A stretch of DNA of 64,000 bases from Pseudobacter sp. (GCA_017849455.1 JAFIGX010000006.1:62001-126000); one strand, 5' to 3'. Counted from the stretch's first letter, positions 1-8,990 are shown. Made by a program: numbers and translations. Notes: generated from the letters alone by a model not told the origin.

Positions 1-396
1 CGGCAAAAGGGGGGCAACAGGGCGGGGATTGCCATTGGGGTCCAATGCCACGAAAGTATAGTAGGCTTCGTTGCTCTTGTATTTGTATTGATGGATCGCA
101 TCTTCTCCCCATACACGCAGGTGTACTTCCATGGAAGAATTGAAAGCCCTCGTAACCTTGGCTTCGATATGTACCACATTCCCCAGTTTGATCGGGTTTT
201 CGAATGAGATATTGTCGACCGACGCAGTGACCACCGGCGCCCCGCAATGTTTCATCGCTGCCAGTGCGGCCGCAATGTCCATCCAGTACATCAGACGGCC
301 ACCCATCAGGTTCCCGAATGTATTGGTATCATTGGGGAGCACCAGTTCGGTCATCACTACAAACGATTCCTTGGCGGTCTTTGCTTGTTTGTCCAT
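1..396 (-). CDS. acyl-CoA thioesterase, hotdog fold (partial, 3' end outside window)
   Basis: The 132 visible residues read as an acyl-CoA thioesterase of the YciA/BACH hotdog family, which hydrolyses acyl-CoA to free acid and CoA in the cytoplasm. The family signature PNDTNTFGNLMGG lies at residues 21-33, followed by the YWMD segment (residues 37-40) that begins the long hotdog helix. A VTASVDNISFENPI strand and a later VWGED strand match the family. The ATG at 394-396 gives the expected N-terminus. The gene runs off the left edge, so its C-terminus is not seen. It reads away from the epimerase gene in the same direction, with about 65 bases between them. Confidence 0.85.
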   Translation of the reverse strand, partial: MDKQAKTAKESFVVMTELVLPNDTNTFGNLMGGRLMYWMDIAAALAAMKHCGAPVVTASVDNISFENPIKLGNVVHIEAKVTRAFNSSMEVHLRVWGEDAIHQYKYKSNEAYYTFVALDPNGNPRPVAPLLP

Positions 397-460
397 GGGA
401 GAAAATTTTTGCAAAGCTAAGAGATTAAAAGAGAGTAAGAGAGGAAAAGAGTTCGCCTAC

Positions 461-1558
461 TTAGATCACAGTCTGTTCCAGTGATTTCAGGAAATCTTCC
501 TCTGCATCAGCCCCGATACCCACTGAATCAGGCACTTCCAGGAAGAAGCCATTATAACGGACACCGCCGGTGACGGGATCGGTCTTGTGGCCCAGCATGC
601 AGGTATCCATATCGTAGAAACGGATATTGGGGTGAGCAAGGGCAAAATGAGCAAAGGCAGTGAGGGCTACCCGGCTTTCGAGCATACCGCCCATCATGCA
701 GGGAATCTGGTGGTCTTTGCAAACGGCATCGATCTTTTGCGCTTCCAGGATGCCACCCGATTTGGCGAATTTGATATTGACATAATCACAGGCGCCGGCC
801 CTGATCAAACGGATGGCATCATGATGATCGAATACGCTTTCATCGGCCATGATCCTTACGGGTGAGGCTTTTTTCAGAGCAGGTAATTTATCATCATCCC
901 AGTAACGCATGGGTTGTTCACAGAATTCGATCCGGTAGCGGTCCATGGAAGTCAGAGCATGGAGCGCATCGTCGTAGCTCCATCCCTGGTTGGCATCGAT
1001 ACGAAGTTTGATGTCGGGCCCGGCTGCTTCGCGGATCTTCCTGATGCGTTCGATATCTTCCGTAGCATTCTTACCAAGCTTTACTTTTATGATGCGAACA
1101 CCGCGATGTACAAAATCGATAGCTGCGGCTGCCATTTTCTCCGGGGTATCGATACCTATGGTGAGGTCGGTCTCGAGTTCTTTCCTTTGGCCTCCGAGGA
1201 ATTGGTAGAGCGGCTGTCCCGCACGTTTGGCTGCCAGGTCGAACAGGGCCATGTCGAATGCGCTTTTGATAGTACTGTTGAAAGCGGTGAAGGCATGCAA
1301 CTCCTGCATCCGCTCTTCAATGGCGGCGGCATTCCTGTTCTTCCATACGGCAGCAAAATCCCTGGCCATCTCGAAGCAGGTAGCCTGTGTTTCACCGGCG
1401 ATCATGGGGAAGGCCGAACATTCGCCTACACCATAGATCCCGGCATCGGTATGTACACGGATAAAAATATTCTGGGCAAAATGCATGGTGCCTGTAGCAA
1501 TCGTGAAAGGGTGCATGGGGATGCTGAACTTCCAGATCTGGGTATGGGTAATATTCAT
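461..1558 (-). CDS. dipeptide epimerase (enolase superfamily, L-Ala-D/L-Glu epimerase type)
   Basis: This is an enolase-superfamily enzyme of about 365 residues, with an N-terminal capping domain and a C-terminal barrel. Visible catalytic features, numbered from the chosen start, are the KVK pair near 158-160, metal ligands in RIDANQ (Asp about 188), CEQP (Glu about 214) and ADES (Asp about 239), and the second base in NIKFAK (about 263-266). The DMD triad near 316-318 is the dipeptide-amino-group motif of Ala-Glu epimerases and argues for a murein-peptide substrate. An upstream ATG at 1580-1582 is in frame, but I chose the ATG at 1556-1558. It gives the usual N-terminus and sits five bases after a TATTTTG box. 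Substrate is inferred from family only. Confidence 0.85.
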   Translation of the reverse strand: MNITHTQIWKFSIPMHPFTIATGTMHFAQNIFIRVHTDAGIYGVGECSAFPMIAGETQATCFEMARDFAAVWKNRNAAAIEERMQELHAFTAFNSTIKSAFDMALFDLAAKRAGQPLYQFLGGQRKELETDLTIGIDTPEKMAAAAIDFVHRGVRIIKVKLGKNATEDIERIRKIREAAGPDIKLRIDANQGWSYDDALHALTSMDRYRIEFCEQPMRYWDDDKLPALKKASPVRIMADESVFDHHDAIRLIRAGACDYVNIKFAKSGGILEAQKIDAVCKDHQIPCMMGGMLESRVALTAFAHFALAHPNIRFYDMDTCMLGHKTDPVTGGVRYNGFFLEVPDSVGIGADAEEDFLKSLEQTVI

Positions 1559-1560
1559 GG

Positions 1561-1590
1561 TTGCAAAATAGCATCTTTCCATTATTTTTG
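1561..1590 (+). promoter_or_regulatory. putative Bacteroidota promoter for proline dehydrogenase
   Basis: TTG at 1561-1563, a 19-base spacer and TATTTTTG at 1583-1590 match the Bacteroidota -33/-7 consensus (TTG, about 19-21 bases, TAnnTTTG). It lies 22 bases before the proline dehydrogenase ATG, in the short divergent gap with the epimerase gene. Confidence 0.5.
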
Positions 1591-1612
1591 CGTCCTAACA
1601 TTTGTTAGTAGT

Positions 1613-2833
1613 ATGGAGCATCCTTCGCCCGTTATCTCTTTCGACAATACAGAATACGCATTTGCCTATAAAAGCGACAAGGAATTGAAAAAGGCCCGCT
1701 TCCTGTTCTCATCGATGGGAAATGAAGGCCTGGTGAAGCTCGGAACAAGGCTGACACCCTGGGCGATCAGGGTTGGACTTCCGATCAAGGGCCTTATCCG
1801 CAATACGATCTTCAAACAATTTGTGGGCGGCGAAACACTGGAAGAAACGGCATTGGTAGCCGATAAGCTCGAAGAGTTCGGAGTGAAGGTGATCCTGGAC
1901 TATGGGGTGGAAGGAAAGGAGGGAGAAGACAATTTCGATCATGCCTGCGAAGAATTCATCCGCGTGATCCGCTATGCAGCCACGCAACACAATATGCCTT
2001 TCATGAGCATCAAGGTGACCGGCTTTGCAAGATTTGCGCTGCTGGAAAAACTGGATGCCGCCGCCAACGGCAGGAGCGGCTTTGAAGGGATTGTCCATAC
2101 CGAAGTATTGAACGATGCTGAAAAAGCGGAATGGCAGCGGGTGGTAAACCGTATGGAGCGCATCATCAGCGCAGCGGCCGATAGCAAAGTGGGTGTGCTG
2201 GTAGACGCGGAAGAGACCTGGATACAGGACCCGGTGGATGCGCTGACCATACAGATGATGGATAAGTACAATCGCAACAGGGTAGTGGTGTATAATACGG
2301 TACAGTTATACCGGCATGACAGGCTCCCCTTTCTGAAAGACAGTTTCGCCCAGGCGTCTGCCCGTGGATTCATCCTCGGGGCCAAACTGGTGCGTGGTGC
2401 TTATATGGAAAAGGAACGCAAGCGTGCTGATGAAATGAATTATCCATCGCCCATTCAACCCTGTAAAGAGGCCAGCGACCACGATTACAATGCGGCCGTA
2501 GAATTTTGCATCGATCATATCGATCGTATCGCATTGATAGTGGCTTCACATAATGAATACAGCAATCTGCGGACAACACAGTTGCTCGATCAAAAGAAAA
2601 TACCTCACAGTCATCCTCATGTGCATTTTTCCCAGTTGTACGGGATGAGCGACAATATCACTTTCAACCTTGCCAAAGCAGGGTTCTCCGTAAGCAAGTA
2701 TCTGCCGTTCGGGCCTATCAGTGATGTGATCCCTTACCTGATGCGAAGGGCACAGGAAAATTCTTCCGTGTCCGGACAAACGGGGAGGGAGTTGGGACTG
2801 ATCAGAAAAGAGATTGACAGAAGGAAATCATGA
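1613..2833 (+). CDS. proline dehydrogenase
   Basis: A 406-residue monofunctional FAD-dependent proline dehydrogenase (PutA/PRODH barrel), which oxidises L-proline to 1-pyrroline-5-carboxylate. The conserved C-terminal barrel segments are present: LVDAEETW, KLVRGAYMEKER and the final KYLPFGPISDVIPYLMRRAQEN, where the Arg-Arg pair contacts the proline carboxylate. The open frame extends upstream to 914, but that part is antisense to the epimerase gene. The ATG at 1613 follows a good promoter and gives the normal Bacteroidota length. No P5C dehydrogenase domain or neighbour is seen, so the second step must be encoded elsewhere. Confidence 0.9.
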   Translation: MEHPSPVISFDNTEYAFAYKSDKELKKARFLFSSMGNEGLVKLGTRLTPWAIRVGLPIKGLIRNTIFKQFVGGETLEETALVADKLEEFGVKVILDYGVEGKEGEDNFDHACEEFIRVIRYAATQHNMPFMSIKVTGFARFALLEKLDAAANGRSGFEGIVHTEVLNDAEKAEWQRVVNRMERIISAAADSKVGVLVDAEETWIQDPVDALTIQMMDKYNRNRVVVYNTVQLYRHDRLPFLKDSFAQASARGFILGAKLVRGAYMEKERKRADEMNYPSPIQPCKEASDHDYNAAVEFCIDHIDRIALIVASHNEYSNLRTTQLLDQKKIPHSHPHVHFSQLYGMSDNITFNLAKAGFSVSKYLPFGPISDVIPYLMRRAQENSSVSGQTGRELGLIRKEIDRRKS

Positions 2834-2834
2834 G

Positions 2835-3686
2835 CTAACCTCTCAGGCGTTCTAAAAATTTCAAACTTCTTTCCCATGCCAGCTTAGCAGCTGCCGCGTT
2901 GTAACGGGTAGGAGCAGTATCGTTATTGAAGGCATGTTGAGCGCCTTCATAGATATATAACTCATATTGCACGCCTGCTTTCTTCAGCGCTTCTTCATAA
3001 GCAGGTATTCCTGCATTGACACGTTCATCCAGTCCACCGTAATGCAACTGCACCGCAGCCTTGATCCTCGGCACATCGGCGGCATCCGGCTGACGACCAT
3101 AATACGGAATGGCCACTTTCAGATCGGGCACATGCACGGCGAGTTGATTGGCCATAGCGCCGCCCCAGCAAAAACCGATGCAGCCTGTATTGCCGTTGCA
3201 ATCGGGTCTCGTCTTCAGATAATCAAATGCCTTGATGAAATTGTTCAGGTTCTTGGTGGCATCCAGTTTGCCGAACATATCACGGGCCTGGTCTTCGTTG
3301 GAGGGTGTGCCGCCCAGCGGTGAAAGGGCATCCGGTGCAAGCGCCAGGTAACCTGCCTGCGCCATCCGGCGGGTCACATCTTCGATATGGGGGTTAAGGC
3401 CGCGGTTCTCATGGATCACTACCACAGCGCCATATTTCTTATTTTCTTTAGGCCGGGCAAGATAGGCTTTTATGGTAGTATCATCCCCTGGGTATGTGAT
3501 ATGCTCCGTGAGAAGGTCTTCGGCGGAAGTGAGGGCAGCATGGTCGTACCGCACTTCCAGTTGGGAGAGGGCGGTCATAGCGGCCGACAAACTTCCAGTA
3601 AGCAAAATGAGGCGGCGGATAAAATCATCCCGCTTCAATGGCTTATGCGTGTACTCGTCGAAGAGATTGATGATCTGCTGGTCCAT
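2835..3686 (-). CDS. dienelactone hydrolase family protein
   Basis: A 283-residue alpha/beta hydrolase of the dienelactone hydrolase family. The nucleophile elbow GFCWGG (Cys) lies near residue 173, the acid is the Asp of GGLDERV and the base is the His of GAQHAF, giving a Cys-Asp-His triad. HENRG near 93 is the conserved Glu segment. The first 40 or so residues form a helical extension with a hydrophobic stretch (LLTGSLSAAMTAL) that could be a weak membrane anchor or signal, as in other long DLH proteins. It converges on proline dehydrogenase with one base between the stop codons. The physiological substrate cannot be told from sequence. Confidence 0.85.
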   Translation of the reverse strand: MDQQIINLFDEYTHKPLKRDDFIRRLILLTGSLSAAMTALSQLEVRYDHAALTSAEDLLTEHITYPGDDTTIKAYLARPKENKKYGAVVVIHENRGLNPHIEDVTRRMAQAGYLALAPDALSPLGGTPSNEDQARDMFGKLDATKNLNNFIKAFDYLKTRPDCNGNTGCIGFCWGGAMANQLAVHVPDLKVAIPYYGRQPDAADVPRIKAAVQLHYGGLDERVNAGIPAYEEALKKAGVQYELYIYEGAQHAFNNDTAPTRYNAAAAKLAWERSLKFLERLRG

Positions 3687-4032
3687 ACCGGAAAATTAAA
3701 GGTGGGAGGTGATGGGATGTGAACCTACCTCTTAATGCGTTGTATATAAATTGATTTCAGCCTGCAGATTGGGTAACTCCATGAATTACGCAAGTCAAAG
3801 AAAATACTTTTAAGAACTGCAACTGAGGTAAAGGTAAGATAATTCCTATATACTGTTTAAGAAAATACCTGCTTCGACGCTGCATTCATATCTCTGATGT
3901 TTTAAGGCCAGTCCGCAGGGGAAACTGACTATATGTGCGTTAATTCTTTCATCTTTCTTGTTCTGGGCATAGTTTTTAGCTTTCAAATTGCAGAATACCG
4001 CTATATTAGCATCGAATTGCCGACCTTAACCG
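3687..4032. other. gene-free gap at left edge of AT-rich island
   Basis: About 345 bases with no credible reading frame, clearly more AT-rich than the DNA to the left. It marks the boundary between ordinary chromosome and the accessory island at 4.0-8.5 kb. I see no terminal repeats, no integrase and no copy of the nearby tRNA 3' end in it. Confidence 0.4.
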
Positions 4033-5379
4033 ATGAAGTATTTTTTTACACCCTTACTAACAGCCATTCTGTTATTTACAGAACAAATTGTTTTTTGCCA
4101 GAATAGGCCAGCCACTCCCACTACTACCCCATTTGCCCCCATTTCACCTAATCCCAACCAAAAGAATAACCAGAATAATATTTTGCCAATAAGTCCCGCT
4201 GGTATGCACATGTACCAATGGGAGCAATTTCAAGGAGCTAATCAGGAATTGTTGCGGCAACAGCAGCAACCTGCAATTATTGAGAATGAAATAAGGGAAG
4301 GACAGGTGGAGTATGAGCGAATGGCATATTTGAGAGTGCAGCAGCAGTATAGGCAGGCGTATGAGCAGTTATTGGGCATGAATAGTGATAGCTTTTCCAT
4401 TACGAAAGCCGTATTTATTATTGAGAATGCATTTAATGACAATCAGCTTTCTTTTGAAAAATATTTAAAAGCCATAAAAGCAAAAACCGACTTATGCAGA
4501 CAAATAATGAAGTCGGAAAAGTTAAACCCGAATGATAACCTTGCTAAAAACTATGCCATACAAAAACTATTTTCCGGTGGGGCAAAGGTTTATGATAAAA
4601 GATCGCAATCTTTGCAACTTCTTAAATCGCTTCGATATGATTTTGAAGACTTCAGAGCATTAAAAGATTGGACAAAGATGTTTGTTACCAAATTATTGAA
4701 TGCAGGCACTGGTCAATGTCATTCACTTCCTCTATTGTATAAAATAATAGCAGAACAATTAAATGCTACCGTCTGGCTCTCGACTGCTCCTGAACATTCT
4801 TATATCAGGTTTCCATCCAATAATGGCAATATCTACAATTTTGAAACCACGCAAGGAAAGGTAGTCTCCGATCAGGCGATAGTAATGTCAGGATATATTA
4901 CGCCTACAGCCATTAAGAATAAGTTATATATGGATACATTGAGCAGGCAACAACTCATTGCTCAAATGCTGGTAGACCTGCTTCAGGGATATAGAGAGAG
5001 AATTAAAGCGCATGATCAATTTGCAGAAGAAATAGCAGACCAGATATTAACCATTAATCCGAATAACATAATGGCCATCTTGATGAAGGCAGACATGAAA
5101 ACTTTTCAATTTGAATATGCAGCTAACAATATTGGAAGACCTCCGGTAGACAAATTACCTCTATTCCCAGATGTGTATAAACTATTTACGGAACGAAATG
5201 AATTATACGATCAGGTAGATAATTTAGGATATCGAGCTATGCCTGCTGAAGCCTATCAACAATGGCTGAAATCATTAAAGGTGGAGAAACGAAAACAAGA
5301 GAGTGAAATGTTGCAGGAAGAAATAAAGAGAATGATAATGAATCCTAACAAGCCTACATTAATAAATAAAAAGAAATGA
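4033..5379 (+). CDS. secreted transglutaminase-like Cys/His protein (paralogue 1)
   Basis: A 448-residue protein of unknown function with an N-terminal signal peptide (hydrophobic core about residues 5-21, cleavage likely after FCQ) and a Pro/Asn/Gln-rich linker (about 25-80). The central region contains DWTKMFVTKLL followed by GTGQCHSLPLLYKI (Cys229) and WLSTAPEHSYIR (His255). That spacing and pattern resemble the Cys-His core of transglutaminase-like cysteine peptidases, which is an inference and not a family I can name. The C-terminus is charged and helical. Low GC and A/T-ending codons set it apart from the flanking chromosome. Its paralogue lies at 7396-8460, with the toxin and immunity genes between them. 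Confidence 0.6.
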   Translation: MKYFFTPLLTAILLFTEQIVFCQNRPATPTTTPFAPISPNPNQKNNQNNILPISPAGMHMYQWEQFQGANQELLRQQQQPAIIENEIREGQVEYERMAYLRVQQQYRQAYEQLLGMNSDSFSITKAVFIIENAFNDNQLSFEKYLKAIKAKTDLCRQIMKSEKLNPNDNLAKNYAIQKLFSGGAKVYDKRSQSLQLLKSLRYDFEDFRALKDWTKMFVTKLLNAGTGQCHSLPLLYKIIAEQLNATVWLSTAPEHSYIRFPSNNGNIYNFETTQGKVVSDQAIVMSGYITPTAIKNKLYMDTLSRQQLIAQMLVDLLQGYRERIKAHDQFAEEIADQILTINPNNIMAILMKADMKTFQFEYAANNIGRPPVDKLPLFPDVYKLFTERNELYDQVDNLGYRAMPAEAYQQWLKSLKVEKRKQESEMLQEEIKRMIMNPNKPTLINKKK

Positions 5380-5405
5380 CTGCTTAACCCTAATTACTAA
5401 TTTTT

Positions 5406-6572
5406 ATGAAGTTTGAATCAAAGTCTAAACTGCTGCTAATATTTATCCTTGCATTTGTTGCCAATTATGCGTTATCCCAACAGCCCAACCCATTCAGGAG
5501 CATTGGCAAGAAAGCAGAAGTGATGGACCTTAGCAAGGGGAAGTATTTCGAGATCATTGAAAAGGATTCACTGGAGCGGATAGGGTCAGTTATTATTAAC
5601 AGGCACACAAGGAAAATTGAAAAATTTGTAGACGAGCCTCCTTTGGTAGGTTCTTCAGATAATTCTCAGCTAAGTAGATTTTTTTCAGTTGACCCCATTG
5701 CTAATAAATATCCTGAATTAACTCCTTATCAATTCGCTTCCAATACACCTATTCAGGCCATAGATCTCGACGGTGCTGAAGCATGGTATTATTATGATGC
5801 TAATTTTGGATGGCAGCAATCCAAATTATTTAGTGGCCCATATAAAGCAGAGTATGCGAATCAACTTGGGTATGTTGGAGCCAACCAGATATCCCAAATT
5901 GAAGAAGAAAGAGCAAGGAAACAACAGCTTTTCAAAGAGCAAAAAGAACGGGAACACGTCATTGCAACGGTGGAGGCATGGAACAATTATCAGACTACAA
6001 GAAATATATTCTATCCATTTTATGCGCTTAGCCCACTAAAATCAGGGCTCGAAACGTACAGAAATATTGAGAACGAGGAATATGGATCAGCATCTTTCAA
6101 TCTGCTTTTTACTATTGTCGGATTATCGGAACTAAGGGGATTTAATCTTTTTGGAGGCGGACGTGCAGCATCCATGACCTGGGATCAAATCTGGGGTTCT
6201 ACAAACTTCATTCGTGGTTCATTAGCGGAATATAAACTTGCCGGTACGGTGTATAAAGGCTTTGAACATTTAGCAAAAACGGTATCAGAATTTTTCCCGG
6301 CGATTGATTTTTATAAAGACGGATTAGGTGTAAGTTTGAAAACGGTTAATGCATCCAAAAATTTTGACTTTAAGAATATTATTAAGAACATTGACCAACT
6401 GGCTGCTGCCAAATCAGGTGGTGCTTTACAGGCTGCAGGCATTGAACGGAAGATTACGGATGTGCGATTGGATATTGTAGTGCCAAAAGGGTATGATAAA
6501 AGTGTTCTAAAGGAGGTAGAAAGACATGCACAGCGTCAAAAAGTTAATCTAAAAATATTTGAAGCGGAATAA
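5406..6572 (+). CDS. miniature secreted Rhs-type toxin with CdiA-CT-like nuclease domain
   Basis: A 388-residue protein with a signal peptide (residues 1-24, ending ALSQ), a short linker, one isolated Rhs-associated core motif at 91-124 (RFFSVDPIANKYPELTPYQF, then the IDLDG end) and a variable C-terminal region. The last ~110 residues contain AIDFYKDGLGVSLKT (Asp301, Lys312) and RLDIVVPKGYDKSVLKEVERH. I recognise this arrangement from the CdiA C-terminal nuclease toxins with a restriction-endonuclease-like fold (D...SxKT). No YD repeats are encoded, although full Rhs proteins have thousands of residues. The likely immunity gene follows 10 bases downstream. The toxin class is inferred from remembered motif similarity. 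Confidence 0.65.
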   Translation: MKFESKSKLLLIFILAFVANYALSQQPNPFRSIGKKAEVMDLSKGKYFEIIEKDSLERIGSVIINRHTRKIEKFVDEPPLVGSSDNSQLSRFFSVDPIANKYPELTPYQFASNTPIQAIDLDGAEAWYYYDANFGWQQSKLFSGPYKAEYANQLGYVGANQISQIEEERARKQQLFKEQKEREHVIATVEAWNNYQTTRNIFYPFYALSPLKSGLETYRNIENEEYGSASFNLLFTIVGLSELRGFNLFGGGRAASMTWDQIWGSTNFIRGSLAEYKLAGTVYKGFEHLAKTVSEFFPAIDFYKDGLGVSLKTVNASKNFDFKNIIKNIDQLAAAKSGGALQAAGIERKITDVRLDIVVPKGYDKSVLKEVERHAQRQKVNLKIFEAE

Positions 6573-6582
6573 ATTTTAAAGA

Positions 6583-7332
6583 ATGAAAATCGAATTAAGC
6601 CTTTCTTTTAAAAGGAATTCATTAAATAGTAAAACTTACATTGATTTATTTGACAAGTTCATAAAGTTTGAACCCTATTCGTTCACAAAAAAATATACAA
6701 CAAAAGAGTGGAATGAAAAGAAACATAAGAAAATAATTGCGGAGGCCAATGGAACTGAAACTTTAATAGTATCAAATAGGAAGGGAGATATTTTTATAGT
6801 AGGTGATACAGGCTCTAAAACCCCCCATCTTTCTATAGAAATTATTCAAGACAAAGAAGTTTTTTTTCCATCTAATGAAGAAATTGAAACAATCATAACG
6901 GCCAGGGAATTTGTTGCTGCATATCTAAATGATGAAGAATACGTATATGTTCAATCCACTCCTTACGAAAGTAATTTCAAGGGAAGGAATTTAGATCTGT
7001 CTTCCATAATAAACACTCCTTATAAAATTAGTGAGCATGGAGATAGAGAATACGATACCAGCTATAACCCTGGCAGAAAGGATTTGATTGGCTATACATG
7101 GATTATGGCCGCGTGGAAGATGTGGTTTGGAGAACCTTTCTTTGAGTTAGTGCCTAAGGAGAGGATACTAAGTTTTCCTGACGCCATAGAAATTAAAGAG
7201 TTACCTTATGGACAGGTCTATGTTCAATTATTTGAAAAGATTGAGGAATCTGCCAGCAAAGAAAATATGGATAAACAACGGAAATGGCGGGAGTGGTTAA
7301 ACTTTGATGAATTAATAAAAAAATACCCTTAG
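6583..7332 (+). CDS. probable immunity protein to the adjacent Rhs-type toxin
   Basis: A 249-residue cytoplasmic-looking protein without signal peptide or membrane segment, rich in Lys, Glu and aromatic residues. It starts 10 bases after the toxin stop, in the classic toxin-then-immunity order of polymorphic toxin loci. I do not recognise a named Imm family. Visible features are the SRKGD/FIVGDTG hairpin near 65-76 and an aromatic block GYTWIMAAWKMWFGEPFF near 166-183. The role is inferred from position, size and very low GC content shared with the toxin gene. Confidence 0.55.
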   Translation: MKIELSLSFKRNSLNSKTYIDLFDKFIKFEPYSFTKKYTTKEWNEKKHKKIIAEANGTETLIVSNRKGDIFIVGDTGSKTPHLSIEIIQDKEVFFPSNEEIETIITAREFVAAYLNDEEYVYVQSTPYESNFKGRNLDLSSIINTPYKISEHGDREYDTSYNPGRKDLIGYTWIMAAWKMWFGEPFFELVPKERILSFPDAIEIKELPYGQVYVQLFEKIEESASKENMDKQRKWREWLNFDELIKKYP

Positions 7333-7395
7333 TGCCAATCATATAAAGTTCTCTTTCATCCCTCATTGTGCTTATTGGATTTTAGTTGCAACGCC

Positions 7396-8460
7396 ATGCA
7401 AAAATTTATTTTGAATCTTTTATTAGTTACTTCTTTCGGTTTAGAAGGCTATTCAAATGAAATAAAGGATGCTTCTTACCAAGCTGCTTATGAGGTTATT
7501 TCTTCAATGTTATCGGGAAAGGTTGAAATGTCTTTTAAAAGAGCAGTCCACATAACCGAAAACGCTTTTGTTGAAAATTCACTTTCCTATACAGATTATG
7601 ATAATACAATTCATAAATTGTCAGTCTTGGCTAGAGGGTGGATGATAAATAATCCATTAGTAAAATATTATAATAAGGACAGTGCACAGGTTCATGCAAT
7701 GGAAGCAGTTTTTTCCATTTTAATGGATACAACCGCAATTGAAATTACCAGAGGCACGATTGCAAGGCATCTTCCTTACAAATATGACTTTGATGATTTT
7801 TTTGGTCAGAAAGATTGGACGAAGATGTTTGTTGTGAAACTTTTGTCAACCGGAAAAGGGAACTGCCATTCATTACCATATTTGTATAAAATCTTATCAG
7901 ACGAATTAGGTGTTACTAACGCCTGGCTTTCGTTTGCACCAAACCACATTTACATAAGAAATCGTTGTCAGGGTGTAGGCTGGTACAATACTGAACTCAC
8001 CAGCGGCCAGTTTCCGGTTGATGCATGGATAATGGCATCTGGTTATATTTCCACTGATGCCATTCGCAGTGGTATTTACATGGATACGTTGAGTCATCAG
8101 CAGGCTGTAGCTAATTGCGCTTTAGATTTAGCAAAAGGGTATGAAAGAAAATACAAAATATACACCGACAGTTTTATTATTAAGTGCTGCGACCTTACTT
8201 TAAGATATCACCCGAATAACATTAATGCCATAATCTATAAAGCAGAAACACTAAAAAAGATGTACCTGATTTATCAGAAAGAAAATCCAGCATTGGCTCA
8301 CTCAGTTTATTCGGATATGGAAAAACTGTATGTTCGGGCTATGGATTTGGGGTACAAAGAAATGCCGGATAAAATGTACAAAGAATGGATACGTTCAATG
8401 ATGACCCAAAAGGAAAAATACAGCAATAAGAAACTTGGTAGCGCAATAAGAAGAAATTAG
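7396..8460 (+). CDS. secreted transglutaminase-like Cys/His protein (paralogue 2)
   Basis: A 354-residue paralogue of the protein at 4033-5379. The two share the KAVFIIENAF / RAVHITENAF segment, KDWTKMFV, the GKGNCHSLPYLYKIL Cys motif (Cys157 here), WLSFAPNHIYIR (His184), the YISTDAIRSGIYMDTLSHQQ block and a C-terminal MDLGYKEMPDKMYKEWI segment. The ATG at 7396 is chosen over 7366 because it begins a proper signal peptide (residues 1-20). It lacks the Pro/Gln linker of paralogue 1. The function is unknown. Possession of two copies around a toxin pair suggests a role in the same system, or duplication during island assembly. Confidence 0.55.
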   Translation: MQKFILNLLLVTSFGLEGYSNEIKDASYQAAYEVISSMLSGKVEMSFKRAVHITENAFVENSLSYTDYDNTIHKLSVLARGWMINNPLVKYYNKDSAQVHAMEAVFSILMDTTAIEITRGTIARHLPYKYDFDDFFGQKDWTKMFVVKLLSTGKGNCHSLPYLYKILSDELGVTNAWLSFAPNHIYIRNRCQGVGWYNTELTSGQFPVDAWIMASGYISTDAIRSGIYMDTLSHQQAVANCALDLAKGYERKYKIYTDSFIIKCCDLTLRYHPNNINAIIYKAETLKKMYLIYQKENPALAHSVYSDMEKLYVRAMDLGYKEMPDKMYKEWIRSMMTQKEKYSNKKLGSAIRRN

Positions 8461-8771
8461 CAATATCTTTTAGAATAATGTTCTTCCCTTGTGATAGAAG
8501 AATTTCAATTGTAGTTAAGATTAATTATAGAAAGGTTTACATCTCCAAAGAGAAGGTAAACTCCACGAATTCCTCCGGCAGCTGCATTCATGAAGCTGGT
8601 TAAATGCAGGTAAGCTTAAAAAGCCTGCAAACACTGAATTTTGCAAGCTTTCTGTAAAAAAATTTACGTCTATTAACTGATACCAGCGAAGAGAGAGGAA
8701 CTAAAGTTAGGATTTTTTATTTTTATTTCTGAGCGCAATATGGCTCTATGCCGTATCTTGCAGGTCATCCC
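8461..8771. other. AT-rich intergenic region before tRNA-Val
   Basis: About 310 bases without a credible gene. It contains a small hairpin (GCAGG ... CCTGC around 8606-8627) but no clear T-run. It closes the AT-rich island on the right. I see no copy of the tRNA 3' end that would mark an attachment site. Confidence 0.35.
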
Positions 8772-8846
8772 GGACTGTTAGCTCAGTTGGTTCAGAGCGC
8801 TGCTTTGACAGAGCAGAGGTCACTGGTTCGAGCCCAGTACAGTCCA
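8772..8846 (+). tRNA. tRNA-Val(GAC)
   Basis: A complete cloverleaf of 75 bases. The acceptor stem is GGACTGT pairing ACAGTCC with discriminator A, the D stem GCTC/GAGC, the anticodon stem CTGCT/AGCAG with loop TTGACAG (anticodon GAC, reading GUC), and the T stem ACTGG/CCAGT with loop TTCGAGC. The 3' CCA is not encoded. The tRNA borders the AT-rich island, which is a common place for integration, but no att-like direct repeat was found. Confidence 0.93.
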
Positions 8847-8857
8847 CTGACTAAGAA

Positions 8858-8886
8858 AGCCTTGAAATGCAAGGCTCTCCTTTCTA
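8858..8886 (+). terminator. terminator hairpin after tRNA-Val
   Basis: A stem of AGCCTTG pairing CAAGGCT around an AAATG loop, followed by a pyrimidine-rich CTCCTTTCT tail, twelve bases after the tRNA. It is a weak intrinsic terminator by tail quality. Confidence 0.5.
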
Positions 8887-8990
8887 TGTTTACTGGAATG
8901 TCGAACCTGGAAATATGAATGCTTCCAATCTGTGTACAAATCTAACCTCATTTGTCAGAGGTTTTTGCAGAAAAGATAAGAGCATTATCA

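Noticed and set aside
914..1612. Upstream open extension of the proline dehydrogenase frame
   Set aside because: It lies antisense to the dipeptide epimerase gene and encodes nothing like the family. The ATG at 1613 follows a good promoter.
3687..8771. Common flanking repeats bounding the AT-rich island
   Set aside because: The gaps at 3687-4032 and 8461-8771 share only short AT-rich words by eye, not enough for terminal repeats.
8772..8846. tRNA-Val as attachment site of the AT-rich island
   Set aside because: No second copy of the tRNA 3' end and no integrase were found on either side of the island.
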